Assembly: GCF_900103345.1 (NCBI RefSeq)
Contig: NZ_LT629702.1
Span: 4,526,001 to 4,590,000 of the forward strand
Source of the DNA: Pseudomonas azotoformans
GTDB lineage: Bacteria; Pseudomonadota; Gammaproteobacteria; Pseudomonadales; Pseudomonadaceae
Reading direction: 5' to 3'
DNA length: 64,000 bases
Below the pieces are notes generated by a model. The model ran no database searches. It was given only the letters and a program-made list of their open reading frames with translations, and was not told the origin of the DNA. Both the position numbers and the translations under genes were made by a program. Shown piece after piece: positions 29,037 through 37,460 of the stretch (position 1 is the first letter of the stretch; the number at the start of each line of letters is the position of its first letter).

Positions 29037-29888
29037 TCAGCCCTTGAGGATCGCAGCATAGCCTTCGCGATAGGTCGGGTAGGTCGGCGTCCAACCCAAC
29101 GCTTTCACACGGGCATTGCTGCACTGCTTGCTGCCCGCTCGCCGCACACTGGCGTCCTCAGCCCACTCTGTCACCCCAAGGTAATCGCGCAACCAGCCCA
29201 CCACTTCGGCCAGTGGAGCGGGTGCATCGTCGACACCGATGTAGACCTTGTCCAGCGAACCGCCCTCTTCCACATGGCGCAACAAAAAGGCCAGCAGCCC
29301 AGCGGCGTCCTCCGCATGAATGCGATTGCCATATAAAGGTGGATCGATTGCCACTCGGTAGCCCTGGCGAACCTGGGTCAGCAGCCATTCACGTCCCGGA
29401 CCATAAATGCCGGTCAGGCGCACGATGCTGGCTGGGATGCTGCTATTGAGCGCCACCTGCTCAGCCTCCAGCATCACCTGCCCGGAATATCCCTTCGCCT
29501 GAGTCTCCGATGTTTCGTCGACCCACTCGCCATTCTGCTGCCCGTAGACGCTGCTGCTGGATACAAACAGCAAGTGCTTAGGCTCCTGGCCGTAGTCGCC
29601 CAACCACTCCAGCACATGTTTCAGCCCTTCTACATAAGCAGCGCGGTAACCGGCCTCATCGTGGTCCGTCGCAGCAGCGCAGTACACCAGGTAATCCACC
29701 CCGCCAATTGGCCAGGTGTCGGGGCAATCCTTTTTGAACAGGTCACCGGCAATGCCGATGACGCCCTCAGGAAGCCGCGAAATATCGCGGCGCAGGCCAT
29801 GAACCTCCCATTCCGAGGCGAGCAACTGGCTAGCCAGCCGACTACCCACATCGCCACATCCGGCAATCACAACAGAAGGCGCTGACAT
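29037..29888 (-). CDS. NAD-dependent epimerase/dehydratase-like protein (YeeZ type, extended SDR)
   Basis: 283-residue Rossmann-fold protein. The N-terminal SVVIAGCGDVGSRLASQLL is an atypical GxGxxG dinucleotide motif, and the SDR core shows VSSSSVYGQQNGEWVDE with the YxxxK-like tyrosine replaced or shifted, as in the YeeZ group. ATG at 29888 is preferred to the GTG three bases earlier because of GGAG spacing. The substrate is unknown. Faces exbB across 186 bases; no functional link is evident. Confidence 0.82.
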   Translation of the reverse strand: MSAPSVVIAGCGDVGSRLASQLLASEWEVHGLRRDISRLPEGVIGIAGDLFKKDCPDTWPIGGVDYLVYCAAATDHDEAGYRAAYVEGLKHVLEWLGDYGQEPKHLLFVSSSSVYGQQNGEWVDETSETQAKGYSGQVMLEAEQVALNSSIPASIVRLTGIYGPGREWLLTQVRQGYRVAIDPPLYGNRIHAEDAAGLLAFLLRHVEEGGSLDKVYIGVDDAPAPLAEVVGWLRDYLGVTEWAEDASVRRAGSKQCSNARVKALGWTPTYPTYREGYAAILKG

Positions 29889-30074
29889 CACAAAACTCCG
29901 CGAAGAAAGGTCTAGGTTAGCCTTCGCAGATGACAGACGGCCAGAAAAAGCACAAATAAAGTTACTGTATTACTTCTGTTAACAAGAATTACTTGCAATA
30001 ATAACCGCCCATTTGTCCTCGACCCCTGGGTCTGGAAGGACGATCACTCATTTTTTTACTCAGGTCCGGCCAGC

Positions 30075-31052
30075 ATGACACGTAATACAACCCCCGCTTC
30101 GCCAACCAAGCTTCACAGCCCATCCCGCGCCTGGCGCGCGATTGCTGCGCTGCTGTTCAGCGTACTGCTGGCACCGACCGCCGCCTTCGCTGATGCCACC
30201 GCGCCAGCCACCCCGGCGGCCGCCGAGCACAACACTGCGGCACCGGCAGCACCTGCCGCAGCGCCCGCTGCCACCGACCCGGCCCAGGCTGCTGACCCTG
30301 CCGCCGACGACAGCGGTGGGGTGCTGGAAGAAGACAACACCCTGGGCATGGCCCACGACCTGTCGCCCTGGGGCATGTACCAGAACGCTGACGTGGTGGT
30401 GAAAGCCGTGATGATCGGCCTGGCCATCGCCTCGATCATCACCTGGACCATCTGGATCGCCAAAGGCTTCGAGCTGCTGGGCGCCAAGCGTCGCCTGCGC
30501 ACCGAAATCGTCCACCTGAAAAAGGCCACCACCCTCAAGGAAGCCAGCGAAAGCGCGACCAAGAAGGGCACGCTGGCCAATACCCTGGTGCACGACGCGC
30601 TGGAAGAAATGCGCCTGTCGGCCAACACCCGCGAAAAAGAAGGCATCAAGGAACGTGTGGCCTTCCGCCTGGAGCGCCTGGTGGCGGCCTGCGGCCGTAA
30701 CATGAGCAGCGGCACCGGCGTGCTGGCGACCATCGGTTCCACCGCGCCGTTCGTCGGCCTGTTCGGTACCGTGTGGGGCATCATGAACAGCTTCATCGGC
30801 ATCGCCAAAACCCAGACCACCAACCTCGCCGTCGTTGCCCCAGGCATCGCCGAAGCCCTGCTGGCCACCGCCCTGGGCCTGGTTGCCGCAATTCCTGCGG
30901 TAGTGATCTACAACGTCTTCGCTCGCTCGATTGCCGGCTACAAGGCCCAGGTATCGGACGCGTCGGCGGAAGTCCTGCTGCTGGTCAGCCGCGACCTCGA
31001 TCACCTGCCTACCGAGCGCAGCTCGCAACCGCACATGGTGAAAGTGGGGTAA
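30075..31052 (+). CDS. exbB: TonB-system energiser ExbB
   Basis: 325-residue inner-membrane proton-channel subunit that powers TonB. An N-terminal signal segment (AAFADATAPA cleavage region) and a long Ala/Pro-rich periplasmic stretch (residues about 40-95) are typical of the extended Pseudomonas ExbB. Transmembrane helices lie near residues 110-130, 213-240 and 255-280. The conserved IGSTAPFVGLFGTVWGIMNS motif is present. exbD starts 6 bases later. The upstream region is AT-rich but holds no clear Fur box. Confidence 0.94.
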   Translation: MTRNTTPASPTKLHSPSRAWRAIAALLFSVLLAPTAAFADATAPATPAAAEHNTAAPAAPAAAPAATDPAQAADPAADDSGGVLEEDNTLGMAHDLSPWGMYQNADVVVKAVMIGLAIASIITWTIWIAKGFELLGAKRRLRTEIVHLKKATTLKEASESATKKGTLANTLVHDALEEMRLSANTREKEGIKERVAFRLERLVAACGRNMSSGTGVLATIGSTAPFVGLFGTVWGIMNSFIGIAKTQTTNLAVVAPGIAEALLATALGLVAAIPAVVIYNVFARSIAGYKAQVSDASAEVLLLVSRDLDHLPTERSSQPHMVKVG

Positions 31053-31058
31053 TCGGCC

Positions 31059-31484
31059 ATGGGCCTGCATTTGAATCAAGGCGACGACGAACTCGTCGAG
31101 AACCACGAAATCAACGTCACGCCGTTTATCGACGTGATGCTGGTGCTGCTGATCATCTTCATGGTGGCGGCACCGTTGGCCACCGTGGACATCAAGGTCG
31201 ACCTGCCCGCCTCCAGCGCAAAACCTGCGCCTCGGCCGGAGAAACCGATCTTCCTCAGCGTCAAGGCGGACCAACGCCTGTTCCTGGGCGAAGAAGAGGT
31301 CAAGGCTGAAACCCTGGGGCCGGTGCTCGACGCCAAGACCCAGGGCAAGAAGGACACGACGATCTTCTTCCAGGCTGACAAGGGCGTGGACTACGGCGAC
31401 CTGATGAGCGTGATGGATGCCCTGCGGGCAGCCGGCTACCTCAAGGTAGGCCTGGTCGGACTTGAGACGGCAGCCAAGAAATGA
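31059..31484 (+). CDS. exbD: TonB-system energiser ExbD
   Basis: 141-residue single-pass membrane protein. A short cytoplasmic N-terminus is followed by the transmembrane segment with the essential aspartate, NVTPFIDVMLVLLIIFMVAA (D25), and a periplasmic domain. It assembles with ExbB as a proton-driven motor for TonB. The stop codon overlaps the tonB start as ATGA. Confidence 0.95.
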   Translation: MGLHLNQGDDELVENHEINVTPFIDVMLVLLIIFMVAAPLATVDIKVDLPASSAKPAPRPEKPIFLSVKADQRLFLGEEEVKAETLGPVLDAKTQGKKDTTIFFQADKGVDYGDLMSVMDALRAAGYLKVGLVGLETAAKK

Positions 31485-32230
31485 TCACGACGCGCCACAA
31501 ACTGACGCGTTATGGCACCAGCCTCGCCGTCGTACTGGGCGTGCATGCCGTCGCGATCGCTATCGCGCTTCATTGGTCGGCGCCGCGCACGGTGCAGTTG
31601 CCACCGGCTGCCATGGTCATCGACCTGGCTCCGATGCCAGCCCCACCGCCGCCGGCACCGCCCAAGGTGGTCACGCCGCCGCAACCGCCTGCCCCGGTGG
31701 AAGAGCTGCCCCTGCCGAAACTGGCCGAGGCACCCAAGCCGACGATCCAGGTGCCCAAGCCGGTCAAGCCCAAGCCCAAACCGCAGCCGCCCAAGCCGGT
31801 GGAGAAGAAGATCGAGCCGCCCAAGGAGAAACCTTCCGAGGACCCGCCGAGCGACGCTCCACCGACCCAGGCACCGGCTGAAAAATCGGCCCAGCCCGTT
31901 CCTGGCCCGTCGCCGCAACAGGTTGCCGCCAAGGCGTCCTGGGAAGGCACCCTGCTGGCTCACCTGCAGAAGTACAAGAAGTACCCGCCAGGCGCCCAGG
32001 CGCGTGGCAAGGAAGGCCTCAACCGCCTGAAGTTCGTGGTGGATGCCGAGGGTAACGTGCTGTCCTACGAGTTGGTGGGCCGCTCCGGCAACGCCGACCT
32101 GGACCGCGCCACGCTGGACATGATCCGTCGTGCCCAGCCGCTGCCCAAGCCGCCTGCGGACATGCTCAAGGGTGGCAGCATCGAGATCGTTGCACCGTTC
32201 GTGTACAACATCGAGAAGCGTCGTCGCTGA
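31481..32230 (+). CDS. tonB: TonB energy-transducing protein
   Basis: 249-residue protein that spans the inner membrane and pushes TonB-dependent outer-membrane receptors. It has an N-terminal anchor (GTSLAVVLGVHAVAIAIALH, near residues 13-32), a long proline-rich periplasmic linker (PPPPAPPKVVTPPQPP, KPKPKPQPPKPVEKK, residues about 55-150) and a C-terminal TonB domain ending in NIEKRRR with YPPGAQARGKEG. It overlaps exbD by 4 bases, so the three proteins are made together. A stable hairpin follows the stop codon. Confidence 0.95.
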   Translation: MITTRHKLTRYGTSLAVVLGVHAVAIAIALHWSAPRTVQLPPAAMVIDLAPMPAPPPPAPPKVVTPPQPPAPVEELPLPKLAEAPKPTIQVPKPVKPKPKPQPPKPVEKKIEPPKEKPSEDPPSDAPPTQAPAEKSAQPVPGPSPQQVAAKASWEGTLLAHLQKYKKYPPGAQARGKEGLNRLKFVVDAEGNVLSYELVGRSGNADLDRATLDMIRRAQPLPKPPADMLKGGSIEIVAPFVYNIEKRRR

Positions 32231-32238
32231 GCCGCTCC

Positions 32239-32264
32239 CAATGGGCACCCTCGGGTGCCCATTG
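32239..32264 (+). terminator. Hairpin after tonB
   Basis: CAATGGGCACCC and GGGTGCCCATTG form a perfect 12-base stem with a 2-base loop; only a short mixed C/T tract follows. Probably a terminator or mRNA-protecting structure. Confidence 0.6.
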
Positions 32265-32380
32265 CGTTCCCCCTCCCCGGTATTTCAAGCCTTGCAGACC
32301 CGCGAGCTGAACCGTGGCTGAATGTGAAACCAATGTCATGGTTCTTCACTTGTAACACTTCAATACACCACCAATCATGC

Positions 32381-32400
32381 GCGAACAATTCTCATTTGAG
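32381..32400. promoter_or_regulatory. Fur box before the ferrous-iron uptake operon
   Basis: The complement of GCGAACAATTCTCATTTGA reads TCAAATGAGAATTGTTCGC, a close match to Fur boxes of the ATGAGAAT-ATT kind. It sits just before the ribosome-binding site (GAGAGG, 32398-32403) of the cupredoxin gene, so iron-bound Fur would block the promoter. Confidence 0.75.
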
Positions 32401-32412
32401 AGGCTTTTCGCC

Positions 32413-32757
32413 ATGTCCTGCCCTCACCGCCTGACGCTTGCCCTGCTCGCAATCGCTGGCGCCCCCTGCGCAGCCCATGCGGATCAACTGGTCAGCCTGA
32501 CCGTGCAGAACCACACCTTCACACCCGCCAGCTTCACCGTGCCGGCCGGGGAGCGCTTTCGCATCCAGCTCACCAACAACGACGACACCGTCGACGAATT
32601 CGAAAGCTACGACATGAAATTCGAAAAGATCGTCGTGCCTGGCAACACCATTACCGTCTTCGCCGGCCCGATGCATCCGGGCACCTACAGCTTTTTCGAC
32701 GACTACCACCCCGACCAGGCCAAAGGCACCGTCACCGTCGTCGCGGCCAAGGAGTAA
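32413..32757 (+). CDS. Periplasmic cupredoxin of ferrous-iron uptake system (FtrB-like)
   Basis: 114-residue single-domain cupredoxin with a signal peptide (MSCPHRLTLALLAIAGAPCA, AHA cleavage near residue 24). The copper/iron-oxidation site probably involves DEFESYDMKFEK and AGPMHPGTYSFFDDYHPDQ near the C-terminus. It matches FtrB of the FtrABCD Fe(II) system of Bordetella, thought to oxidise Fe(II) before uptake. First gene of a three-gene operon (3 bases to the permease) directly behind a Fur box. The start at 32413 has GAGAGG upstream. Confidence 0.85.
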   Translation: MSCPHRLTLALLAIAGAPCAAHADQLVSLTVQNHTFTPASFTVPAGERFRIQLTNNDDTVDEFESYDMKFEKIVVPGNTITVFAGPMHPGTYSFFDDYHPDQAKGTVTVVAAKE

Positions 32758-32760
32758 GTC

Positions 32761-33603
32761 ATGCTGGCCTGTCTGCTGATCGTGTTTCGTGAAGTCCTGG
32801 AAGCCGGCATCGTCATCGGTATCGTCATGGCCGCCACCCAGGGGCTGGCGCGGCGAAGTACCTACATCATCGGCGGCATCGCTGCCGGTGTTGGCGGCGC
32901 GGCGATCCTCGCGCTGTTCACTGGCGCCATCACCCAGGCCCTGGACGGTTTCGGCCAGGAAATCTTCAACGCCACCATCCTTATCGTCGCGGTGTGCATG
33001 CTCGGCTGGCACAACCTGTGGATGAGCAGCCATGGCCGCGAACTCGCCACTCAACTGCGCGAAAGCGGGTCGGCGGTGCAACGCGGCGAGAAGACCCTGT
33101 GGGCACTGGCCATCGTGATCACCGTGGCCGTGCTGCGCGAAGGCTCGGAAATCGTGCTGTTCCTGTATGGCATCGCCGCATCCACCCACACCGAACCCCT
33201 GACGATGCTCATCGGCGGCGTGCTCGGGATTGCCGGCGGCGGCGTGCTGTCGTGGCTGCTGTATCGCGGACTGGTGGTGATCAGCCTCAAGCGCCTGTTC
33301 TCGGTCACCACGTGGATGATCGCCGTACTCGCGGCGGGAATGGCCGGCCGCGCCGCCGCGATCCTGGCCGGTATCAACCTGATCCCGGCCTGGGGCTACG
33401 AGTTGTGGGACACCTCTTGGCTGGTCTCCGACGCAAGCCTCACCGGCCGGGCGCTGCAAGCGCTGACCGGCTACACCGACCGCCCTTTGGGCATTCAACT
33501 GTTTGCCTGGGTGGCCACCCTTACCCTGCTGCTGGTGGGTAGCCGCCTTGTGCAGTCGCGCACCACTCAACCGTCTTCACCCACCCTGGAGCGTCACCCA
33601 TGA
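32761..33603 (+). CDS. FTR1-family iron permease (FtrC-like)
   Basis: 280-residue inner-membrane permease of the FTR1/EfeU family with about seven transmembrane helices. Both iron-passage REXXE motifs are present: REVLE near residues 10-14 and REGSE near residues 126-130. It would carry iron delivered or oxidised by the neighbouring cupredoxin and P19-like protein into the cytoplasm. The final codons overlap the next gene as ATGA. Confidence 0.9.
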   Translation: MLACLLIVFREVLEAGIVIGIVMAATQGLARRSTYIIGGIAAGVGGAAILALFTGAITQALDGFGQEIFNATILIVAVCMLGWHNLWMSSHGRELATQLRESGSAVQRGEKTLWALAIVITVAVLREGSEIVLFLYGIAASTHTEPLTMLIGGVLGIAGGGVLSWLLYRGLVVISLKRLFSVTTWMIAVLAAGMAGRAAAILAGINLIPAWGYELWDTSWLVSDASLTGRALQALTGYTDRPLGIQLFAWVATLTLLLVGSRLVQSRTTQPSSPTLERHP

Positions 33604-34130
33604 ACCACCTGTCCAAACCCGTGGCCGCTGCACTGGTCCTGACCAGTGCCCTGGCTTTTTCCGCCGTCAGCCAAGCCCGTGAATACCCGATCGGCGGGCC
33701 GGTTCAGACCCACGACATGGAGATCGCCTCCTCGTACCTCACCGGGATCGAGATGGCGCCAATGCCACCGGGCATGGTCATGGACAAGGACTCGGTGCAC
33801 CTTGAAACCGATGTGCATGCCACCGCCGACAACAAGTACGGACTGTCCAACGGTGAATGGGTGCCTTACCTGAGCATCTCCTATTCCCTGGTCAAGGAAG
33901 GCGCTCCGGACTACAAGCAAATCGGCACGCTCCTGCCGATGGTTGCCAAAGACGGCGCACACTATGCGAACAACGTGAAGATGGACGGCCCCGGCACCTA
34001 TACCGTCGTCCTGCGCTACGAGAGCCCACAGATCAATGGCTTCTTCCACCACGTCGACAAAGAAACCGGCGTGCCCGAATGGTGGGGCCCGTTCACCGAG
34101 ACCTTCACCTTCAAATACCCGCAGAAATAA
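33600..34130 (+). CDS. P19/Tp34-like periplasmic iron-binding protein (FtrA type)
   Basis: 176-residue secreted protein of the iron transporter P19/Tpd family, with signal peptide MNHLSKPVAAALVLTSALAF (SQA cleavage near residue 26). Metal-binding residues are suggested by GGPVQTHDMEIASSYLTGIE, HLETDVHATADN, and the methionine-rich EMAPMPPGMVMDKD. Members bind copper and iron and work with FTR1 permeases. It overlaps the permease gene by 4 bases. The ferredoxin-like FtrD seen with Bordetella FtrABC is not encoded here. Confidence 0.88.
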   Translation: MNHLSKPVAAALVLTSALAFSAVSQAREYPIGGPVQTHDMEIASSYLTGIEMAPMPPGMVMDKDSVHLETDVHATADNKYGLSNGEWVPYLSISYSLVKEGAPDYKQIGTLLPMVAKDGAHYANNVKMDGPGTYTVVLRYESPQINGFFHHVDKETGVPEWWGPFTETFTFKYPQK

Positions 34131-34247
34131 CCGGCAAAACACCTGCGGCACCCGATTAGCTGGTGTCGCAAACCCCATCGTGTCTGATAACGTGCGTCTA
34201 TCGATTGCAGCCGGTATGCTTGGCCCGCAACCTCATGGACGCCCGCT

Positions 34248-35168
34248 ATGACTCTTACAGAATTGCGCTACATCGTTACCCTCGCCCAAGAGCAGCACTT
34301 CGGCCACGCGGCCGAGCGTTGCCATGTCAGCCAACCGACGCTGTCGGTGGGCGTGAAAAAGCTTGAAGACGAACTCGGTGTGCTGATTTTCGAGCGCAGC
34401 AAGAGCGCCGTGCGCCTCACCCCGGTGGGCGAAGGCATCGTGGCCCAGGCCCAGAAGGTGCTGGAGCAGGCGCAGAGCATTCGCGAACTGGCCCAGGCCG
34501 GCAAGAACCAGCTGACCGCACCGCTCAAGGTCGGCGCCATCTACACCGTCGGCCCGTACCTGTTTCCGCACCTGATCCCGCAACTGCACCGCGTCGCGCC
34601 GCAGATGCCGCTGTATATCGAAGAAAATTTCACCCACGTGCTGCGCGACAAACTGCGCAACGGCGAGCTGGACGCGATCATCATCGCCCTGCCGTTCAAT
34701 GAAGCCGACGTGCTGACCCTGCCGCTCTACGACGAGCCGTTCTACGTGCTGATGCCGGCCTCGCACCCTTGGACCCAGAAAGACACCATCGACGCCGGCC
34801 TGCTCAACGACAAGAGCCTGCTGCTGCTCGGCGAAGGCCACTGCTTCCGCGACCAGGTCCTGGAAGCCTGCCCGACCCTGACCAAGGGCAATGACGGTGC
34901 CAAGCACACCACCGTGGAATCCAGCTCCCTGGAAACCATTCGTCACATGGTCGCGTCCGGCCTGGGCATTTCCATCCTGCCGCTGTCGGCGGTCGACAGC
35001 CATCACTACGCCCCCGGCGTGATCGAAGTACGCCCACTCACGCCGCCGGTGCCGTTCCGCACCGTGGCGATCGCCTGGCGCGCCAGCTTCCCACGGCCCA
35101 AAGCGATTGAGATCCTCGCCGACTCGATCCGCCTGTGTTCGGTCGCCAAGCCGACTGCCGCGAGCTAA
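34248..35168 (+). CDS. oxyR: Hydrogen peroxide-sensing regulator OxyR
   Basis: 306-residue LysR-type regulator. The N-terminal winged helix reads MTLTELRYIVTLAQEQHFGH, ERCHVSQPTLSVGVKKLE. The two redox cysteines fall at residues 199 and 208 (GEGHCFRD and LEACP), the spacing and numbering of E. coli OxyR, so it should switch by forming a disulphide. oxyR-recG is one transcription unit in P. aeruginosa, and here recG starts 8 bases after oxyR ends. A weak ATAA-N7-CTAT element precedes the gene at 34187-34201 and might be an autoregulatory half-site. Confidence 0.96.
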   Translation: MTLTELRYIVTLAQEQHFGHAAERCHVSQPTLSVGVKKLEDELGVLIFERSKSAVRLTPVGEGIVAQAQKVLEQAQSIRELAQAGKNQLTAPLKVGAIYTVGPYLFPHLIPQLHRVAPQMPLYIEENFTHVLRDKLRNGELDAIIIALPFNEADVLTLPLYDEPFYVLMPASHPWTQKDTIDAGLLNDKSLLLLGEGHCFRDQVLEACPTLTKGNDGAKHTTVESSSLETIRHMVASGLGISILPLSAVDSHHYAPGVIEVRPLTPPVPFRTVAIAWRASFPRPKAIEILADSIRLCSVAKPTAAS

Positions 35169-35176
35169 GCCAGGGT

Positions 35177-37252
35177 ATGACTGAGCTGTCGCAGGTGTCG
35201 GTGACGGCACTCAAGGGTGTCGGTGAAGCCATGGCCGAGAAGCTGGCCAAGGTTGGCCTGGAGAACCTCCAGGACGTGCTGTTCCACCTGCCCCTGCGCT
35301 ATCAGGACCGCACCCGCGTAGTGCCCATCGGCCAGTTGCGCCCTGGGCAGGACGCGGTGGTCGAAGGCACCGTCAGCGGCGCCGACGTGGTGATGGGCAA
35401 GCGCCGCAGTTTGGTCGTACGCCTGCAGGATGGCACCGGCGGCCTGAGCCTGCGCTTCTACCATTTCAGCAACGCGCAGAAGGAAGGCCTCAAGCGCGGC
35501 ACCCGCGTGCGCTGCTACGGCGAAGCGCGACCCGGCGCATCCGGCCTGGAGATCTATCACCCGGAGTACCGCGCCATCACCGGTGACGAACCGCCGCCGG
35601 TCGACACCACCCTCACGCCGATCTACCCGCTCACCGAAGGCCTGACCCAGCAACGCCTGCGCCAACTGTGCATGCAGACGCTGACCATGCTCGGCCCGAA
35701 AAGCCTGCCCGACTGGCTGCCCCAGGAGCTGGCTCGCGACTATCAACTGGCGCCGCTGGACGATGCGATCCGCTACCTGCATCACCCGCCCGCCGACGCC
35801 GATGTCGACGAACTCGCGCTCGGTCATCACTGGGCCCAGCACCGTCTGGCCTTTGAAGAACTGCTGACCCACCAATTGTCGCAGCAACGCCTGCGCGAAA
35901 GCATGCGTTCCCTGCGTGCACCGGCAATGCCCAAGGCCACGCGCCTGCCTGCGCAGTACCTGGCCAACCTCGGTTTTGCGCCGACCGGTGCCCAGCAACG
36001 CGTCGGCAATGAAATCGCCTATGACCTGAGCCAGCAAGAGCCCATGCTGCGGCTGATCCAGGGCGATGTGGGCGCAGGCAAGACCGTGGTCGCCGCCCTC
36101 GCCGCACTGCAAGCACTGGAAGCCGGCTACCAGGTGGCGCTGATGGCGCCCACCGAGATCCTCGCCGAGCAGCACTTCATCACCTTCAAGCGCTGGCTCG
36201 AACCGCTGGGCCTGGAAGTGGCGTGGCTGGCCGGCAAGCTCAAGGGCAAGAACCGCGCGGCGGCACTGGAACAGATCGCCGGCGGCGCGCCGATGGTGGT
36301 CGGCACCCACGCGCTGTTCCAGGATGAAGTGCAATTCAAGAACCTGGCCCTGGTAATCATCGACGAACAGCACCGCTTCGGCGTGCAACAGCGCCTGGCC
36401 CTGCGCCAGAAAGGCGTGGGCGGGCGGATGAACCCGCACCAACTGATCATGACCGCCACACCGATCCCGCGCACCCTGGCCATGAGCGCCTACGCCGACC
36501 TCGACACCTCGATCCTCGACGAACTGCCGCCTGGCCGTACGCCGGTCAACACCGTGCTGGTCACCGACACCCGGCGCGTGGAAGTGATCGAACGCGTACG
36601 CGGCGCCTGTGCTGAAGGGCGCCAGGCGTACTGGGTGTGCACGCTGATCGAAGAGTCCGAAGAGCTGACCTGCCAAGCGGCCGAAACCACTTACGAAGAC
36701 CTCACCAGCGCCCTCGGCGAACTCAAGGTCGGGCTGATCCACGGGCGCATGAAACCGGCAGAAAAGGCCGCAGTGATGGCCGAGTTCAAGGCCGGCAACC
36801 TGCAACTGTTGGTAGCCACTACCGTGATCGAAGTCGGCGTGGACGTGCCCAACGCCAGCCTGATGATCATCGAAAACCCCGAGCGCCTGGGCCTGGCGCA
36901 ACTGCACCAGTTGCGTGGCCGTGTGGGCCGAGGCAGCGCCGCCAGCCACTGCGTGCTGCTCTACCACCCGCCGCTGTCACAGATCGGCCGCCAGCGCCTG
37001 GGCATCATGCGTGAAACCAACGACGGTTTTGTCATCGCCGAAAAAGACCTGGAACTGCGCGGCCCCGGCGAAATGCTCGGCACCCGCCAGACCGGCCTGC
37101 TGCAATTCAAGGTCGCCGACCTGATGCGCGACGCCGACCTGCTGCCAGCCGTGCGCGATGCGGCGCAGGCGCTGCTGGAGCGCTGGCCGGATCACGTCAG
37201 CCCGCTGCTCAATCGCTGGCTACGCCACGGCCAACAATACGGCCAAGTCTGA
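35177..37252 (+). CDS. recG: ATP-dependent DNA helicase RecG
   Basis: 691-residue branch-migrating helicase that reverses stalled forks and processes Holliday junctions. The N-terminal wedge/OB domain (about residues 1-170) is followed by superfamily 2 helicase domains: Walker A GDVGAGKTVVA at 296-306, DEQH box at 396-399 and the later motif HQLRGRVGRG. The start MTELSQVSV at 35177 is used; a longer frame from 35135 would overlap oxyR. A REPIN begins 4 bases after the stop. Confidence 0.96.
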   Translation: MTELSQVSVTALKGVGEAMAEKLAKVGLENLQDVLFHLPLRYQDRTRVVPIGQLRPGQDAVVEGTVSGADVVMGKRRSLVVRLQDGTGGLSLRFYHFSNAQKEGLKRGTRVRCYGEARPGASGLEIYHPEYRAITGDEPPPVDTTLTPIYPLTEGLTQQRLRQLCMQTLTMLGPKSLPDWLPQELARDYQLAPLDDAIRYLHHPPADADVDELALGHHWAQHRLAFEELLTHQLSQQRLRESMRSLRAPAMPKATRLPAQYLANLGFAPTGAQQRVGNEIAYDLSQQEPMLRLIQGDVGAGKTVVAALAALQALEAGYQVALMAPTEILAEQHFITFKRWLEPLGLEVAWLAGKLKGKNRAAALEQIAGGAPMVVGTHALFQDEVQFKNLALVIIDEQHRFGVQQRLALRQKGVGGRMNPHQLIMTATPIPRTLAMSAYADLDTSILDELPPGRTPVNTVLVTDTRRVEVIERVRGACAEGRQAYWVCTLIEESEELTCQAAETTYEDLTSALGELKVGLIHGRMKPAEKAAVMAEFKAGNLQLLVATTVIEVGVDVPNASLMIIENPERLGLAQLHQLRGRVGRGSAASHCVLLYHPPLSQIGRQRLGIMRETNDGFVIAEKDLELRGPGEMLGTRQTGLLQFKVADLMRDADLLPAVRDAAQALLERWPDHVSPLLNRWLRHGQQYGQV

Positions 37253-37255
37253 CCC

Positions 37256-37356
37256 TGTAGGAGCGAGCTTGCTCGCGAAAAACGCCAACAATGACGCGGG
37301 CATTCTGGAATGAACGCGGCACCTTGGGTCTCTTCGCGAGCAAGCTCGCTCCTACA
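37256..37356. repeat. REPIN (GTAGGAGCGAGCTTGC type)
   Basis: Inverted copies of TGTAGGAGCGAGCTTGCTCG around about 60 bases, with the inner flank CGCGAAAAACG in common with the copy at 8613-8712. It lies in the recG-HDOD gap. Confidence 0.85.
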
Positions 37357-37460
37357 GGGTCAGGGGTTCTGCGCCAACCGCGTCACAAACCGCAGTTAGT
37401 CGACCAACAGTTGTATCAAGCTGGTTATACTTCGTGGACTGTAAGAAATTGGATCAGGCC

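Noticed and set aside
29960..30030. Fur box before exbB
   Set aside because: AAGAATTACTTGCAATAATA is AT-rich but a poor match to the repeat pattern, unlike the clear box at 32381.
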